Shown here: positions 36,978 through 46,201 of the stretch, piece after piece | Position numbering within the stretch: position 1 is the stretch's first letter | How the letters are laid out: each line of letters opens with the position of its first letter | Source: an uncultured Synechococcus sp. | GTDB lineage: Bacteria > Cyanobacteriota > Cyanobacteriia > PCC-6307 > Cyanobiaceae | DNA length: 64,000 nucleotides | Reading direction: 5' to 3' | Assembly (NCBI GenBank): GCA_949373155.1 | Contig: CASICK010000010.1 | Coordinates: 1-64,000, forward strand | The notes under the pieces: generated by a model | What the model saw: only the letters and a program-made list of their open reading frames with translations | Database searches by the model: none | Told to the model about the DNA's origin: nothing | Program-made: the position numbers and the translations under genes

Positions 36978-38441
36978 ATGGCGATTGCCGAGTGGCGTCA
37001 GCAACTTGAACGCGGTGAAGTCTCCGCAAGGGAGCTGACTGATCATCATCTGGCCCGAATTGAGGCAGTTGATTCAAGCGTTCATGCCTTTTTGGAGGTC
37101 ACAGCCGATCGCGCTCGCGCTGATGCCGATCGATTAGATGAGGCCCGTGCCGCAGGGGAGGATCTCCCCCCCTTGGCAGGTGTGCCGATTGCCATCAAGG
37201 ACAATCTCTGCACGAAAGGTATTCGCACTACCTGCTCCAGCCGGATGCTGGAGTCTTTTGTTCCGCCCTATGAATCCACCGTTACGGATCGCCTCTGGCG
37301 TTCTGGAGCTGTATTGATTGGAAAGACAAACTTGGATGAGTTCGCCATGGGCGGCTCAACCGAAACCTCAGCGTTTGGACCTACAGCCAACCCCTGGAAC
37401 ACGGAGCACGTGCCTGGAGGGAGTTCTGGAGGCAGTGCAGCAGCCGTTGCAGCGGGTGAATGCATGGCGTCCTTGGGGTCCGATACGGGTGGATCCATCC
37501 GACAACCAGCATCTTTTTGTGGTGTGGTGGGCCTGAAGCCCACCTACGGCCGTGTGAGTCGGTACGGGTTGGTGGCCTTTGCAAGCTCGCTTGACCAGGT
37601 GGGCCCCTTTGCGACGTCCGTGTCGGACGCAGCCGAGCTGCTGCAAGCGATCGCTGGTGAAGATCCTCGAGATTCCACCTGCCTTAAGGCCCCTGTCCCC
37701 AATTACAGCGATCGTCTTGGTCGCTCGGTGAGTGGTCTGCGCATTGGAGTGGTGCGTGAGTGCTTTGACCAGGAAGGACTCGATCCTCAGGTCAAAGCTT
37801 CGGTGCTTGCCGCTGCCGATTTGTTGCAGTCCTTGGGGGCTGAGCTCGTGGATGTGAGCTGCCCCCGCTTCAACGACGGTATTGCCACCTATTACGTCAT
37901 CGCCCCTTCCGAAGCATCAGCCAACTTGGCTCGCTATGACGGCGTGAAGTATGGCTTCAGAGCAGACGATGCCTCCAGCCTTGCTGCGATGACCGCTCGA
38001 AGCCGAGCTGAAGGCTTTGGTAGTGAAGTGCAACGGCGCATTTTGATTGGGACCTATGCCCTTTCTGCCGGATATGTGGACGCTTACTACCGCAAGGCCC
38101 AGCAGGTTCGCACCTTGATCCGTCGCGACTTCGAGACGGCTTTCGAATCTGTGGATGTGTTGCTAACCCCCACCGCTCCATCCACCGCCTTTGCCGCGGG
38201 TGCCCATGCTGATGATCCCCTGGCGATGTACCTGGCGGATCTACTCACCATTCCAGCCAATTTGGCGGGTCTACCAGCCATCAACGTGCCTTGCGGTTTT
38301 GACAGCGCCGGGCTGCCGATTGGGGTTCAACTGATCGGCAACGTGCTCGAGGAACCTTTGCTTCTCCAGGTGGCCCATCAGTACGAGCAGTCTGCGGATG
38401 TGATGGCTCGACGCCCTGAAGGAAGCTTTATTCCCGCTTGA
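36978..38441 (+). CDS. gatA: aspartyl/glutamyl-tRNA amidotransferase subunit A
   Basis: GatA is the amidase subunit of GatCAB, which converts Glu-tRNA(Gln), and in some species Asp-tRNA(Asn), to the amidated form. The 487-residue protein has the amidase signature: catalytic Lys74 in [19 protein letters not shown], and nucleophile Ser173 in [23 protein letters not shown] and [10 protein letters not shown] blocks complete the family pattern. gatB and gatC are not in the window. Confidence 0.97.
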   Translation: MAIAEWRQQLERGEVSARELTDHHLARIEAVDSSVHAFLEVTADRARADADRLDEARAAGEDLPPLAGVPIAIKDNLCTKGIRTTCSSRMLESFVPPYESTVTDRLWRSGAVLIGKTNLDEFAMGGSTETSAFGPTANPWNTEHVPGGSSGGSAAAVAAGECMASLGSDTGGSIRQPASFCGVVGLKPTYGRVSRYGLVAFASSLDQVGPFATSVSDAAELLQAIAGEDPRDSTCLKAPVPNYSDRLGRSVSGLRIGVVRECFDQEGLDPQVKASVLAAADLLQSLGAELVDVSCPRFNDGIATYYVIAPSEASANLARYDGVKYGFRADDASSLAAMTARSRAEGFGSEVQRRILIGTYALSAGYVDAYYRKAQQVRTLIRRDFETAFESVDVLLTPTAPSTAFAAGAHADDPLAMYLADLLTIPANLAGLPAINVPCGFDSAGLPIGVQLIGNVLEEPLLLQVAHQYEQSADVMARRPEGSFIPA

Positions 38442-38529
38442 AACCGCAGCAAAGTGCCATAAACCCCTGCATGTAGTGCTTGCAGGGATTGATACCCCTA
38501 CATCTTGCGCATGCGTTTACGCTGGGGTG

Positions 38530-41500
38530 ATGGCATTTGTTCCCCTCCATAACCACAGCGACTACAGCCTTTTGGATGGAGCCTCACAGCTCCCCCAAAT
38601 GGTGGAACGTGCCAAAGAATTAGGGATGCCAGCACTGGCACTCACGGATCACGGGGTGATGTACGGAGCCGTAGAGCTTCTCAAGCTCTGCAAAGGAGCA
38701 GGCATCAAGCCGATTATCGGCAATGAGATGTATGTCATCAACGGTTCGATTGATGACCCACAACCCAAAAAGGAGCGCCGCTATCACCTTGTGGTGTTAG
38801 CGAAGAATGCCACTGGCTATCGCAACTTGGTGAAGCTCACCAGCATCAGCCATTTGCGTGGAATGCGAGGACGAGGAATCTTTTCCCGTGCGTGCGTTGA
38901 TAAACAGTTGTTGAAGCAATATGGCGAAGGTTTAATCTTGGCTACCGCTTGTCTCGGGGGTGAAATTCCACAGGCGATTATGCGTGATCGTCCTGATGTA
39001 GCCCGTGATGTGGCTCTTTGGTATCAGGAAACCTTCGGTGATGATTTTTACTTAGAAATTCAGGATCATGGCTCACCTGAAGATCGCATTGTCAATGTAG
39101 AAATTGTTCGGATTGCTAAGGAACTTGGAATTCGTTTGATTGCCACCAATGATGCTCATTACCTCACCCGTAACGATGTAGAAGCGCATGATGCATTGCT
39201 CTGTGTTTTGACGGGCAAGTTGATCAGCGATGTCAAAAGGTTGCGTTATACAGGCACTGAATATCTTAAAAGTGAAGAGGAGATGTCACGACTCTTTGCT
39301 GATCATCTCGAACCAGATGTGGTTTCGGAAGCAATTAGCAACACTCTCCAAGTTGCTCAAAAAGTTGAGGATTACGACATTCTTGGCCGGTATCAGATGC
39401 CGCGTTTTCCCATTCCAGAGCCTCATACTCCTGTGAGTTATTTGCAGGAAGTGACAGAGCAGGGTTTACGCGATCGTTTGGAGATCGATTCTGAAACAGC
39501 CATTGATCCCATCTATGGAGATCGGTTGTCCCATGAATTAAAAATCATGGAACAGATGGGATTCCCCACCTATTTCCTTGTGGTTTGGGATTACATCCGC
39601 TTTGCAAGAGAGCAGGGAATTCCCGTTGGGCCTGGGCGAGGCTCTGCGGCTGGATCACTGGTGGCCTACGCCCTTGGAATTACCAATATTGATCCTGTGA
39701 GTAATGGCCTCTTGTTCGAGCGATTCTTGAATCCAGAACGGAAGTCGATGCCTGATATTGATACCGACTTCTGTATCGAACGTCGCGGTGAAGTGATTGA
39801 TTACGTCACCCGCCGTTATGGCGAAGACAAGGTTGCTCAGATCATCACGTTTAACCGTATGACTTCCAAGGCGGTCTTGAAAGATGTGGCAAGAGTGCTT
39901 GATATTCCCTATGGCGACGCAGATCGACTTGCCAAACTGATTCCAGTCGTTCGCGGTAAACCTGCCAAGTTGGCAGCGATGATCGGTGAAGAATCACCTA
40001 ACCCAGAATTTCGCGAGAAGTACAAGAAAGATCCAGTCGTGAAGCGCTGGGTTGATATGGCGATGCGCATTGAAGGGACTAATAAAACATATGGAGTTCA
40101 TGCTGCTGGGGTTGTCATTGCAGCGGATCCTCTTGATGAGCTTGTTCCCCTTCAGAGAAATAACGATGGACAGGTTATTACTCAATACTTTATGGAAGAT
40201 GTGGAGTCTATGGGACTCCTGAAGATGGACTTCCTAGGCCTTAAAAACCTTACGATGATTGATAAAACTCTGGAGCTAGTTGCTGCCACGAGTGGAGAAA
40301 GGATTGATCCAGACAAGCTTCCAATTGAAGACCCTGAAACGTATGCCCTGCTTGCCCGTGGTGACTTAGAAGGAATCTTTCAGCTTGAATCCACTGGAAT
40401 GCGTCAAATCGTTCGCGATCTGAAGCCTTCATCTTTGGAGGATATTTCCTCGATTTTGGCTCTTTATCGACCTGGTCCTTTAGATGCAGGATTAATCCCT
40501 AAATTTATTAATCGTAAGCATGGTCGTGAGGCCATTGATTTTGCGCATCATTCTATTGAGCCGATCCTTAAAGAAACCTATGGGATTATGGTTTATCAAG
40601 AGCAAATTATGAAAATTGCTCAAGATATGGCCGGGTATTCATTGGGTGAAGCTGATTTGCTTCGTCGTGCGATGGGTAAGAAAAAAGTTTCAGAAATGCA
40701 AAAACATCGGGGGATCTTTGTGCAAGGTGCTTCCGATCGAGGCGTGGATCAAAAAGTTGCTGATGAACTCTTTGACCAAATGGTGCTATTTGCTGAATAT
40801 TGTTTTAATAAAAGCCACTCCACAGCCTATGGAGCCGTTACTTATCAAACGGCCTATTTAAAAGCGCATTACCCAGTGGCTTATATGGCCGCTTTGCTCA
40901 CGGTAAATGCTGGAGCCAGCGACAAAGTGCAGCGTTATATCTCCAACTGCAATGCCATGGGCATTGAAGTGATGCCTCCCGATATCAATGCATCAGGGAT
41001 TGATTTCACTCCTAAGGGTGATCGCATTTTGTTTGGGTTGTCTGCTGTTCGTAATCTCGGCGATGGCGCGATCCGTGCCGTGATTGGCTCTCGGGAATCA
41101 GAAGGGGCATTCCAATCGCTTGCTGATCTGTGTGATCGTCTTCCCTCTGCGGTGCTCAATCGCAGAAGTATGGAGTCGTTGATCCATTGCGGAGCGATGG
41201 ATGCTCTTGAGCCCGAGGCGAATCGGGCTCAACTGATGGCTGATTTAGATCTTCTTCTTGATTGGGCCACGTCAAGGGCCAAAGATCGCGCCAGTGGACA
41301 GGGCAACTTGTTTGATCTGATGGCGGCATCCAGTGACGGTGAGGATGACGCGGCAACCGATCTCAGCTTGGCGCCAAAGGCTCCTGCGGTGAAGGATTAC
41401 CACCCCACCGAAAAGCTCCGGCTGGAGAAGGATCTTGTTGGTTTCTACCTTTCTGATCATCCGTTGAAACAGCTCACTCCTCCAGCGAAGCTTTTGGCTC

Positions 41501-42051
41501 CGATTGGGCTCGGGAGTCTTGAAGAACAAGCCGATAAAGCCAAGGTCAGCGCGATCGCGATGATCAGTGAGATCCGTCAGGTCACCACTCGCAAGGGAGA
41601 TCGAATGGCTGTCTTGACTCTGGAAGACCTCACTGGATCCTGTGAAGCGGTGGTCTTTCCTAAAAGCTATGCACGCTTGGCTGATCACCTGATGGCTGAG
41701 GCTCGTTTGCTGGTCTGGGCGGCGGTGGATCGCCGAGACGAGCGGGTTCAATTGATCATCGATGACTGCCGAGCCATCGATGATCTGCGTCTACTGATGG
41801 TGGAACTTGATCCAGAGCAGGCCAGCGATGTGGCCGTCCAGCACAAGTTGCGTGAATGTCTGCAGGCTTTCCGTCCAGATCAGGAACAGTTGGGAGTTCG
41901 AGTCCCCGTTGTTGCTGCCGTTCGACAGGGCAGTACGGTTCGATATGTGCGGCTTGGGCCTCAGTTTTGTGTACGCGATGCTTCCGCTGCAGCCCTTCAT
42001 CTCCAAGAGAAGGCCTTCAATGTGAAATGCAGCGAACCTCTATTGAATTAA
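38530..42051 (+). CDS. dnaE: DNA polymerase III alpha subunit
   Basis: DnaE is the replicative polymerase catalytic subunit. The 1173-residue protein has the PHP domain at its start ([17 protein letters not shown]), the polymerase core with the catalytic Asp pair in [10 protein letters not shown], the [17 protein letters not shown] fingers, a [11 protein letters not shown] segment, and a C-terminal OB fold ([22 protein letters not shown]). The gene is whole, without the split intein known in some other cyanobacteria. The ATG at 38530 is preferred over the frame start at 38476. Base composition drops in the middle of the gene. Confidence 0.97.
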   Translation: MAFVPLHNHSDYSLLDGASQLPQMVERAKELGMPALALTDHGVMYGAVELLKLCKGAGIKPIIGNEMYVINGSIDDPQPKKERRYHLVVLAKNATGYRNLVKLTSISHLRGMRGRGIFSRACVDKQLLKQYGEGLILATACLGGEIPQAIMRDRPDVARDVALWYQETFGDDFYLEIQDHGSPEDRIVNVEIVRIAKELGIRLIATNDAHYLTRNDVEAHDALLCVLTGKLISDVKRLRYTGTEYLKSEEEMSRLFADHLEPDVVSEAISNTLQVAQKVEDYDILGRYQMPRFPIPEPHTPVSYLQEVTEQGLRDRLEIDSETAIDPIYGDRLSHELKIMEQMGFPTYFLVVWDYIRFAREQGIPVGPGRGSAAGSLVAYALGITNIDPVSNGLLFERFLNPERKSMPDIDTDFCIERRGEVIDYVTRRYGEDKVAQIITFNRMTSKAVLKDVARVLDIPYGDADRLAKLIPVVRGKPAKLAAMIGEESPNPEFREKYKKDPVVKRWVDMAMRIEGTNKTYGVHAAGVVIAADPLDELVPLQRNNDGQVITQYFMEDVESMGLLKMDFLGLKNLTMIDKTLELVAATSGERIDPDKLPIEDPETYALLARGDLEGIFQLESTGMRQIVRDLKPSSLEDISSILALYRPGPLDAGLIPKFINRKHGREAIDFAHHSIEPILKETYGIMVYQEQIMKIAQDMAGYSLGEADLLRRAMGKKKVSEMQKHRGIFVQGASDRGVDQKVADELFDQMVLFAEYCFNKSHSTAYGAVTYQTAYLKAHYPVAYMAALLTVNAGASDKVQRYISNCNAMGIEVMPPDINASGIDFTPKGDRILFGLSAVRNLGDGAIRAVIGSRESEGAFQSLADLCDRLPSAVLNRRSMESLIHCGAMDALEPEANRAQLMADLDLLLDWATSRAKDRASGQGNLFDLMAASSDGEDDAATDLSLAPKAPAVKDYHPTEKLRLEKDLVGFYLSDHPLKQLTPPAKLLAPIGLGSLEEQADKAKVSAIAMISEIRQVTTRKGDRMAVLTLEDLTGSCEAVVFPKSYARLADHLMAEARLLVWAAVDRRDERVQLIIDDCRAIDDLRLLMVELDPEQASDVAVQHKLRECLQAFRPDQEQLGVRVPVVAAVRQGSTVRYVRLGPQFCVRDASAAALHLQEKAFNVKCSEPLLN

Positions 42052-42076
42052 TCGCGGCGTGAATTACCACTTTGGT

Positions 42077-42487
42077 TTAGCTCTGTTTTTGAGCCCGAAT
42101 GGATTCTCGCATTCGCTGAATATTGGGCTTGATGTGCTCAAGGCCAAGCAAAGTTCCAGCATTCTGTTCCCAACTGGCTGATAGAACGCCATAGCTCAGT
42201 CCTCCGAGTCCCAACAAAAAGAAGCCACCAGAGCCCAGCAAGGTGATCCCAGGAGGAACATCCATGATTTGGCGTGAGACCAGGAAATAGCTTCCTACAA
42301 AAACACCCATCCCCATAATTGAAGGAATTCCTGTGGCAATAGCCACGCGTCGTGCCATTCGGTTGGCCACCGACTTGGGAATAGGTTCACTACTTCCTGA
42401 TTGAGAAGCAGGTCGTTTGGATTGTGATTTCGTTCCTTCTGCTGACCGGCGCGGCTCGAAGGGCAGAGAGTTGCGTCGATCAGCCAT
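42077..42487 (-). CDS. PAM68-like (DUF3464) membrane protein
   Basis: The 136-residue protein has a polar, basic N-terminus and two membrane spans (about residues 50-69 and 80-101), followed by SYGVLSASWEQNAGTLLGLEH and a basic tail. This matches the PAM68/DUF3464 family, whose plant and cyanobacterial members help assemble photosystem II or insert chlorophyll proteins. It is the third gene of a ruvA-rpsO-PAM68 row on the minus strand, 27 bases after rpsO, and convergent with dnaE. Confidence 0.88.
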   Translation of the reverse strand: MADRRNSLPFEPRRSAEGTKSQSKRPASQSGSSEPIPKSVANRMARRVAIATGIPSIMGMGVFVGSYFLVSRQIMDVPPGITLLGSGGFFLLGLGGLSYGVLSASWEQNAGTLLGLEHIKPNIQRMRESIRAQKQS

Positions 42488-42514
42488 GGGCTCCTGAAGT
42501 CCTGTGCAGCTTGC

Positions 42515-42784
42515 TTAGCCGCGGATTCCAAGCTTAGAAATGAGATCGCTGTAGCGCTGCTCGCTTTTGCCACGGACGTAACCAAGCAGACGCTTGCGAC
42601 GTCCAATCATCTTCAGGAGACCCTGGCGGGATGAGTAGTCGTGGATGTTTTGCTGAAGGTGGCCGCTGAGCTTCGAGATGCGCTCACTGAGCATGGCGAC
42701 CTGAACCTCTGCCGATCCGGTGTCGGTGGCATGGGTTTGGTGACTGTTGATGAGTTGCTGCTTTTCAGTTGTATCAAGCGACAT
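42515..42784 (-). CDS. rpsO: 30S ribosomal protein S15
   Basis: The 89-residue sequence is a standard S15: [16 protein letters not shown], then [20 protein letters not shown], the RNA-contacting [22 protein letters not shown] and [13 protein letters not shown]15 binds 16S rRNA in the central domain early in 30S assembly. Length and motifs fit exactly. It lies 56 bases after ruvA and 27 before the PAM68-like gene. Confidence 0.98.
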   Translation of the reverse strand: MSLDTTEKQQLINSHQTHATDTGSAEVQVAMLSERISKLSGHLQQNIHDYSSRQGLLKMIGRRKRLLGYVRGKSEQRYSDLISKLGIRG

Positions 42785-42840
42785 GCGAAGCGTCCGGCCC
42801 TACTTGTGCAAAGAACCAATTTACCTTGTCGTGGGCACGA

Positions 42841-43500
42841 TTACGCCGAAGGGCGGTTCAACCAACGCAGACTGGCGCGTAACCACCCATCTCCATCATC
42901 CGACGCCGGGACTTCTTCCCCTGTGGAGACTGCGCGCATCGCGCGACGGATCTCTAAATCCTCATAGCCCAGTGTGCTGAGGGTGAGCTGTAAATCTTGC
43001 AATGGGTCAGGTTCAATCGGCAGTGATTTGAGATCACTCCTGTCCACAAGGGAGAGGTCGGAACGTTCACTTTCTCGCTCTGCACTCCAAGCACTCAGAC
43101 GGTCGCGAAGCTCCACCGCAAGGCGTTCTGCTGTTCGTTTGCCGACACCTTGCGCTTGGGTGAGGCGACGCAGGTCCCCATCGATGATCGCTTCGATCAA
43201 CTCAGCAGCGCTGCAGCTCTCCAGCAACGCCAGCCCTACCTGAGGACCGACGCCATTCACGCTGATCAGAACTCGAAATAGGTCCCGTTCCCTTCGATCT
43301 GGGAAGCCAAACAAACTCGAGCCATCGTCCCTTTGCACCTGATGAATCCAGACGGTGCAGGTTGTCCCTGCCGAGAGAGGTTGCAGGTACCTCGACGCAA
43401 GTTGAACTTCATACCCCACACCGGCGCAAGCAATGACCAATCCCTGACGCCCGCCCTGACTCCAGTGTTCGATTCGTTCTCCTTGAAGCCAGCCAATCAT
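42841..43500 (-). CDS. ruvA: Holliday junction ATP-dependent DNA helicase subunit RuvA
   Basis: RuvA binds four-way junctions and guides the RuvB motor in branch migration. The 219-residue protein begins MIGWLQGERIEHW, has the OB-fold VGYEVQLASRYL, the helix-hairpin-helix pair NGVGPQVGLALLE and AQGVGKRTAERLAVELRDRL, and a C-terminal LSTLGYEDLEIRRAM UBA-like domain that contacts RuvB. Slightly longer than most RuvA proteins because of an acidic linker. It heads the row with rpsO. Confidence 0.97.
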   Translation of the reverse strand: MIGWLQGERIEHWSQGGRQGLVIACAGVGYEVQLASRYLQPLSAGTTCTVWIHQVQRDDGSSLFGFPDRRERDLFRVLISVNGVGPQVGLALLESCSAAELIEAIIDGDLRRLTQAQGVGKRTAERLAVELRDRLSAWSAERESERSDLSLVDRSDLKSLPIEPDPLQDLQLTLSTLGYEDLEIRRAMRAVSTGEEVPASDDGDGWLRASLRWLNRPSA

Positions 43501-43689
43501 GCGAATCCTTTTAATGAACCCATCGAGGCTCCTAGGGGCGTGTTGTGGGGAAAGACATCAGACAAGGCAAGCCACCGATGGCTGACAGCTGCATCTTGCA
43601 CAGGAGTCAACATCCGACAACCATCGCGAAGAGCCAAGCGTTGATCGAAAGGTCACACAGGTGATCGCCTTGGTGCAATGCCAGGGCAT

Positions 43690-43760
43690 AAAAAAAGAAG
43701 GCGAATCCGCCTTCTTCGGGGGTGTGAGGAGCCAAATCTTGTGAGGAGATGGCTTTTCCC
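43690..43760 (-). ncRNA. Yfr1-like small RNA, copy 2 (variant core)
   Basis: Minus strand. A first hairpin (AGCCA paired with TGGCT), then the core GCTCCTCACAC, then a GAAGAAGGCGGATTCGCCTTCTT hairpin ending in seven T, in effect a terminator. This is the Yfr1 layout of two stem-loops around a single-stranded core. The core differs from the canonical ACTCCTCACAC only in its first base. A second CTCCTCACA lies in the first loop. Probable TSS is the G near 43760. Yfr1 represses targets by pairing; here the identification is by motif and structure only. Confidence 0.7.
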
Positions 43761-44016
43761 ATAATCAATAAATGCGTGCCACTCAGTCAACCAACTGATA
43801 CGTAGAGACTTGTTTGCACAGATGTCTGCGCCTTTTTCAATTGAAGATGGCGTCCTCTGGAGCTTGAAGCAAAAGTCAACTTGTCCAATAAAAGAGGATA
43901 CGCGCCCTTTGTGGGGTTTTCGTTCAATACCTCTCCTCAAATAACGTGAGTGTTGATCGGTTCTGTTTGGCTGTTTTCCCAGAGTTTGCATGCCATGCAG
44001 GCCACCCTCTTGGCAT

Positions 44017-44086
44017 AAAAAAAGAAGGTGTTTGACGCCTTCTTTGGGGGGTGTGAGGAGTCAATCCTTTGTCAGGAGTTGACCCT
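44017..44086 (-). ncRNA. yfr1: Yfr1-like small RNA, copy 1 (canonical core)
   Basis: Minus strand. The RNA begins GGGTCAACTCC, forms a first hairpin with GGATTGAC, continues with the exact ACTCCTCACAC core conserved in cyanobacterial Yfr1, and ends with AAGAAGGCG / CACCTTCTT and seven T. A TATAAA -10 box lies on the minus strand at 44090-44095, four bases ahead of the run of G that likely starts the RNA. Known Yfr1 RNAs are about 55-65 nt and pair with target mRNAs, including outer-membrane-protein messages, through this core. Confidence 0.85.
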
Positions 44087-44181
44087 TTCTTTATAAGTCA
44101 ATGGCAAAGCTTTGTGGCAATTCAACAAGTGACAAGACGTGTCTTGCACACTGTTTCTAGTTACTCAAGATCATTGAGTAA

Positions 44182-44266
44182 GGAGGGCTTCTTCAGGGAG
44201 TGGAAACAAGGCAACACGTCCTGCGAGAAGCCGAGAACCCCTGCCTTTGGCGGGGTTTTCTTTTGT
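44182..44266 (+). ncRNA. Yfr2-like small RNA
   Basis: Plus strand. GGCTTCT (from 44186) pairs with AGAAGCC (44226-44232), with a second CAGG/CCTG helix inside, so the GGAAACA near 44201-44207 lies in the large loop. An AACCCC/GGGGTT terminator with T-rich tail follows to 44266. A hairpin with GGAAACA in its loop and a terminal stem is the described Yfr2 family layout. An upstream TTACTCAA/TTGAGTAA repeat (44161-44181) may belong to its promoter or leader. The 5' end is uncertain. Confidence 0.6.
44235..44266 (+). terminator. intrinsic terminator of the Yfr2-like RNA
   Basis: AACCCC, then GCC-TTT-GGC, then GGGGTTTTC and TTTT. No coding gene precedes it on this strand, which supports a short noncoding RNA ending here. 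Confidence 0.85.
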
Positions 44267-44310
44267 CTTGCGTTATTTGGATGCCCGGAAGGCATCATCA
44301 TCGGATTCCG

Positions 44311-44538
44311 TCAGACAGTTGCATTAGTCATGAATAATGGGCAAAAAAACGAGCGGTTTCTCAGGCCGCTCGTGCTCTCCCTTTTGTTAGCAGCTCGACG
44401 CCACTGCGCAAAGGATCTTCTATGTCCATGCTTTTGTTTGTAGCGATACATACCCTGCTGAATACTGGCAACATTTTGATCAAGCGCGTCGAGACCATTT
44501 CCATTTGTCGGTGCAAATCGACGCGAAAGGTGCGTCAT
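44311..44538 (-). CDS. small basic protein whose stop lies beyond an intrinsic terminator
   Basis: The ATG at 44538 opens a 75-residue frame beginning THLSRRFAPTNGNGLDALDQ and a basic middle (YRYKQKHGHRRSFAQWRRAANKRE) that looks protein-like. The frame then runs through a strong intrinsic terminator (44343-44372) and stops only at 44311. A message ended at the terminator would lack a stop codon. The gene may have lost its original stop near codon 56, or may not be translated. No family recognised. Confidence 0.4.
   Translation of the reverse strand: MTHLSRRFAPTNGNGLDALDQNVASIQQGMYRYKQKHGHRRSFAQWRRAANKRESTSGLRNRSFFCPLFMTNATV
44343..44372 (-). terminator. intrinsic terminator inside the 44311-44538 frame
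   Basis: Minus strand: ACGAGCGG pairs with CCGCTCGT around a seven-base loop, followed by seven T. Strong by appearance, and the only clear terminator for the minus-strand unit starting near 44540. Confidence 0.88.
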
Positions 44539-45446
44539 GGGAATTCGGCGTCTCAATTGCTTATAACCCTCTGGTATTAGCTGAACAACGGGGTAGTTGA
44601 GTTGCTGAAAAGTGAACTCGATTCAGCGGTACTTCAATATTGCCTACCCATGAAGAGAGGCCGCCCCTCCCGGATGGAAGAGACGGCCTAACTCGCTCGT
44701 TTATGCATATCGCAAACCATTAATCAGTGAACCTGTATCGCTGAAGTCTGAACCTCGTATCGAAAACAGTGAACTGAAAGGGTGGTGCGAAGCGGCTGTC
44801 TGCAGGATCACCTGGGGCCGGGGCTCTAGGTGTGGGGTCGTGTTCTCCGTAGGGCACCTAAGACGGTGCAGATGGAGTATCGATTGGCGTGGCGCGCAAG
44901 GCATTGCCTACCAAAGGAACAACCCACGTCTTGTTGAGACTGTTGGAGCAGGGACCTGAAGTCAGCTTGCTTCTACTGATGACTCAGGTGGAGTGTCGTC
45001 TGTCAAAGCGCCTCCGATCTCGATGTCCATAGTTTGTGCCAACAGCGCACACTTGCCATCGGTGTAAAGGCGCATTGCCTTCAGAGCAAAAACCACCGAA
45101 ATTAGAAGTGGCGTGCCTCATCAGCTATTAAGACGCGTTGATGAATCTTTTGTGGATGAAAGTCATCTCAAAGGCACACGCGTGATTCGCAGCATCTGAT
45201 CAACCTTGTCAGAGTGATAACTCTGGATCCTGTTGGATTAACGAAGGACACAATTAGACGATTTTGCTCGTTGTATCCACGACTCCATCATTGATTCCAT
45301 TGCCATGGTGGCAAGCACAATTACTTGGCTCGCAAGTGCGGCTTCTGCTCACAAGGTTTCAGATCAAGAGCCCCATGGAAGGGCGGTTTTACTTATCGCA
45401 CCTTGTTCATTGGCTTTGTAGAACGAATACAGCTAAAAACTCATTC
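44539..45446. other. gene-poor region
   Basis: About 900 bases without a convincing gene. An AGGCCG...CGGCCT inverted repeat with a 20-base loop lies near 44658-44689, not followed by a T run. A 47-codon frame from a GTG at 44889 to 45032 has some coding look but no support. The remainder shows nothing I can name. It may hold further small RNAs. Confidence 0.5.
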
Positions 45447-45572
45447 ATGGAAATCCATACCGCTCATGCGCAACCGCTGGGGAGCTTGATTTTCGAAGGT
45501 CATCACAAACCATTTCATGCGTTGGCCTGCCCTCTCCATCCTCAAGAAGTGCGGATTGCCAAGAAAAAGTAA
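45447..45572 (+). CDS. 41-residue hypothetical protein
   Basis: A short frame starting MEIHTAHAQPLGSLIFEGH and ending IAKKK, with Gly/His-rich middle. An intrinsic terminator follows 33 bases after the stop, which supports transcription through it. A longer frame to 45264 exists but its upstream part looks noncoding. No family recognised. Confidence 0.42.
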   Translation: MEIHTAHAQPLGSLIFEGHHKPFHALACPLHPQEVRIAKKK

Positions 45573-45604
45573 TCAGCTCCAGCCCCACCAATCATTCAGC
45601 ATTC

Positions 45605-45628
45605 ATCCGCCTTGCGCGGATTTTTTTT
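45605..45628 (+). terminator. intrinsic terminator after the 41-residue gene
   Basis: ATCCGC and GCGGAT form a six-pair stem with a short loop, followed by eight T. It separates the small gene from the lipoprotein gene downstream. Confidence 0.88.
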
Positions 45629-45708
45629 GCACCTTCATGGCTCTCGTTTTATGGCCGTCAAGATCGATCCAATCTGCAACTATCGTTGTCAGCATCGATT
45701 GGCTGCTC

Positions 45709-46182
45709 ATGCCGCCTGCTCTGCCAAGCCTGAACGTTTGGATCACACCGCTCAAGCGCAGCGTTCGGCATTTGCTGGTTGTTTGCATGGTGTTGCTTCT
45801 GAACCTTGGATTAACTGGATGTGGTCCCTCCGATCAACCTCCACGCGGTGTGTTGCTTAAAGCGCTGGGACTGCAAATTCAATTAACCCAAACAGCGATT
45901 GCGCGCTCCCTGGCGTTAGAGCCCGTTGGGGTGCCTGAAGTGAGTCGTGTACGCGTGGAAGAGCAGGAGTCGATCCGCCTCGGTGAGCAACGTGGGATCC
46001 ATCTCACAGGGCGTTTTGATTGGAGACTCCCCGCTGATTCCGTGCGTGTTGATAGTCCTTTTGAGCTCTTTTTAGAGCGAGGTGAACGCGGTCAAAGCTG
46101 GCGTCTAGCCCAACCGGTTGGCTCGAGTGATGGCACCTCTCAAGATTGGATTACCCATCCTTTGCCGATCGATTCGCTCTGA
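45709..46182 (+). CDS. putative lipoprotein, 157 residues
   Basis: An N-terminal signal with LLVVCMVLLLNLGLTGCGPS fits a lipobox with the modified Cys near residue 44. The mature part has an LGLQIQLTQTAIARSLAL helix, a LTGRFDWRLP strand segment and acidic ends. Function unknown. The ATG at 45709 gives a plausible positively charged signal region; the frame is open to 45517. It ends 19 bases before the convergent EamA gene. Confidence 0.7.
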   Translation: MPPALPSLNVWITPLKRSVRHLLVVCMVLLLNLGLTGCGPSDQPPRGVLLKALGLQIQLTQTAIARSLALEPVGVPEVSRVRVEEQESIRLGEQRGIHLTGRFDWRLPADSVRVDSPFELFLERGERGQSWRLAQPVGSSDGTSQDWITHPLPIDSL

Positions 46183-46201
46183 ATTCCAGGCTCAAAAGAA
46201 T

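Noticed and set aside
38530..42051. Split-intein form of dnaE
   Set aside because: The gene is continuous from PHP domain to OB fold, with no intein insert or break.
43653..43991. 112-codon minus-strand frame between the Yfr1-like genes
   Set aside because: It runs through the copy 2 RNA and its terminator and has no recognisable protein pattern.
44069..44443. 124-codon plus-strand frame over the Yfr2-like locus
   Set aside because: It runs through two terminators and overlaps both RNA genes. The composition looks noncoding.
44658..44689. AGGCCG/CGGCCT hairpin
   Set aside because: The loop is about 20 bases and no T run follows on either strand, so it is not called a terminator.
44889..45032. 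47-codon frame starting at a GTG
   Set aside because: No ribosome site, terminator or recognisable pattern supports it. It may be chance.
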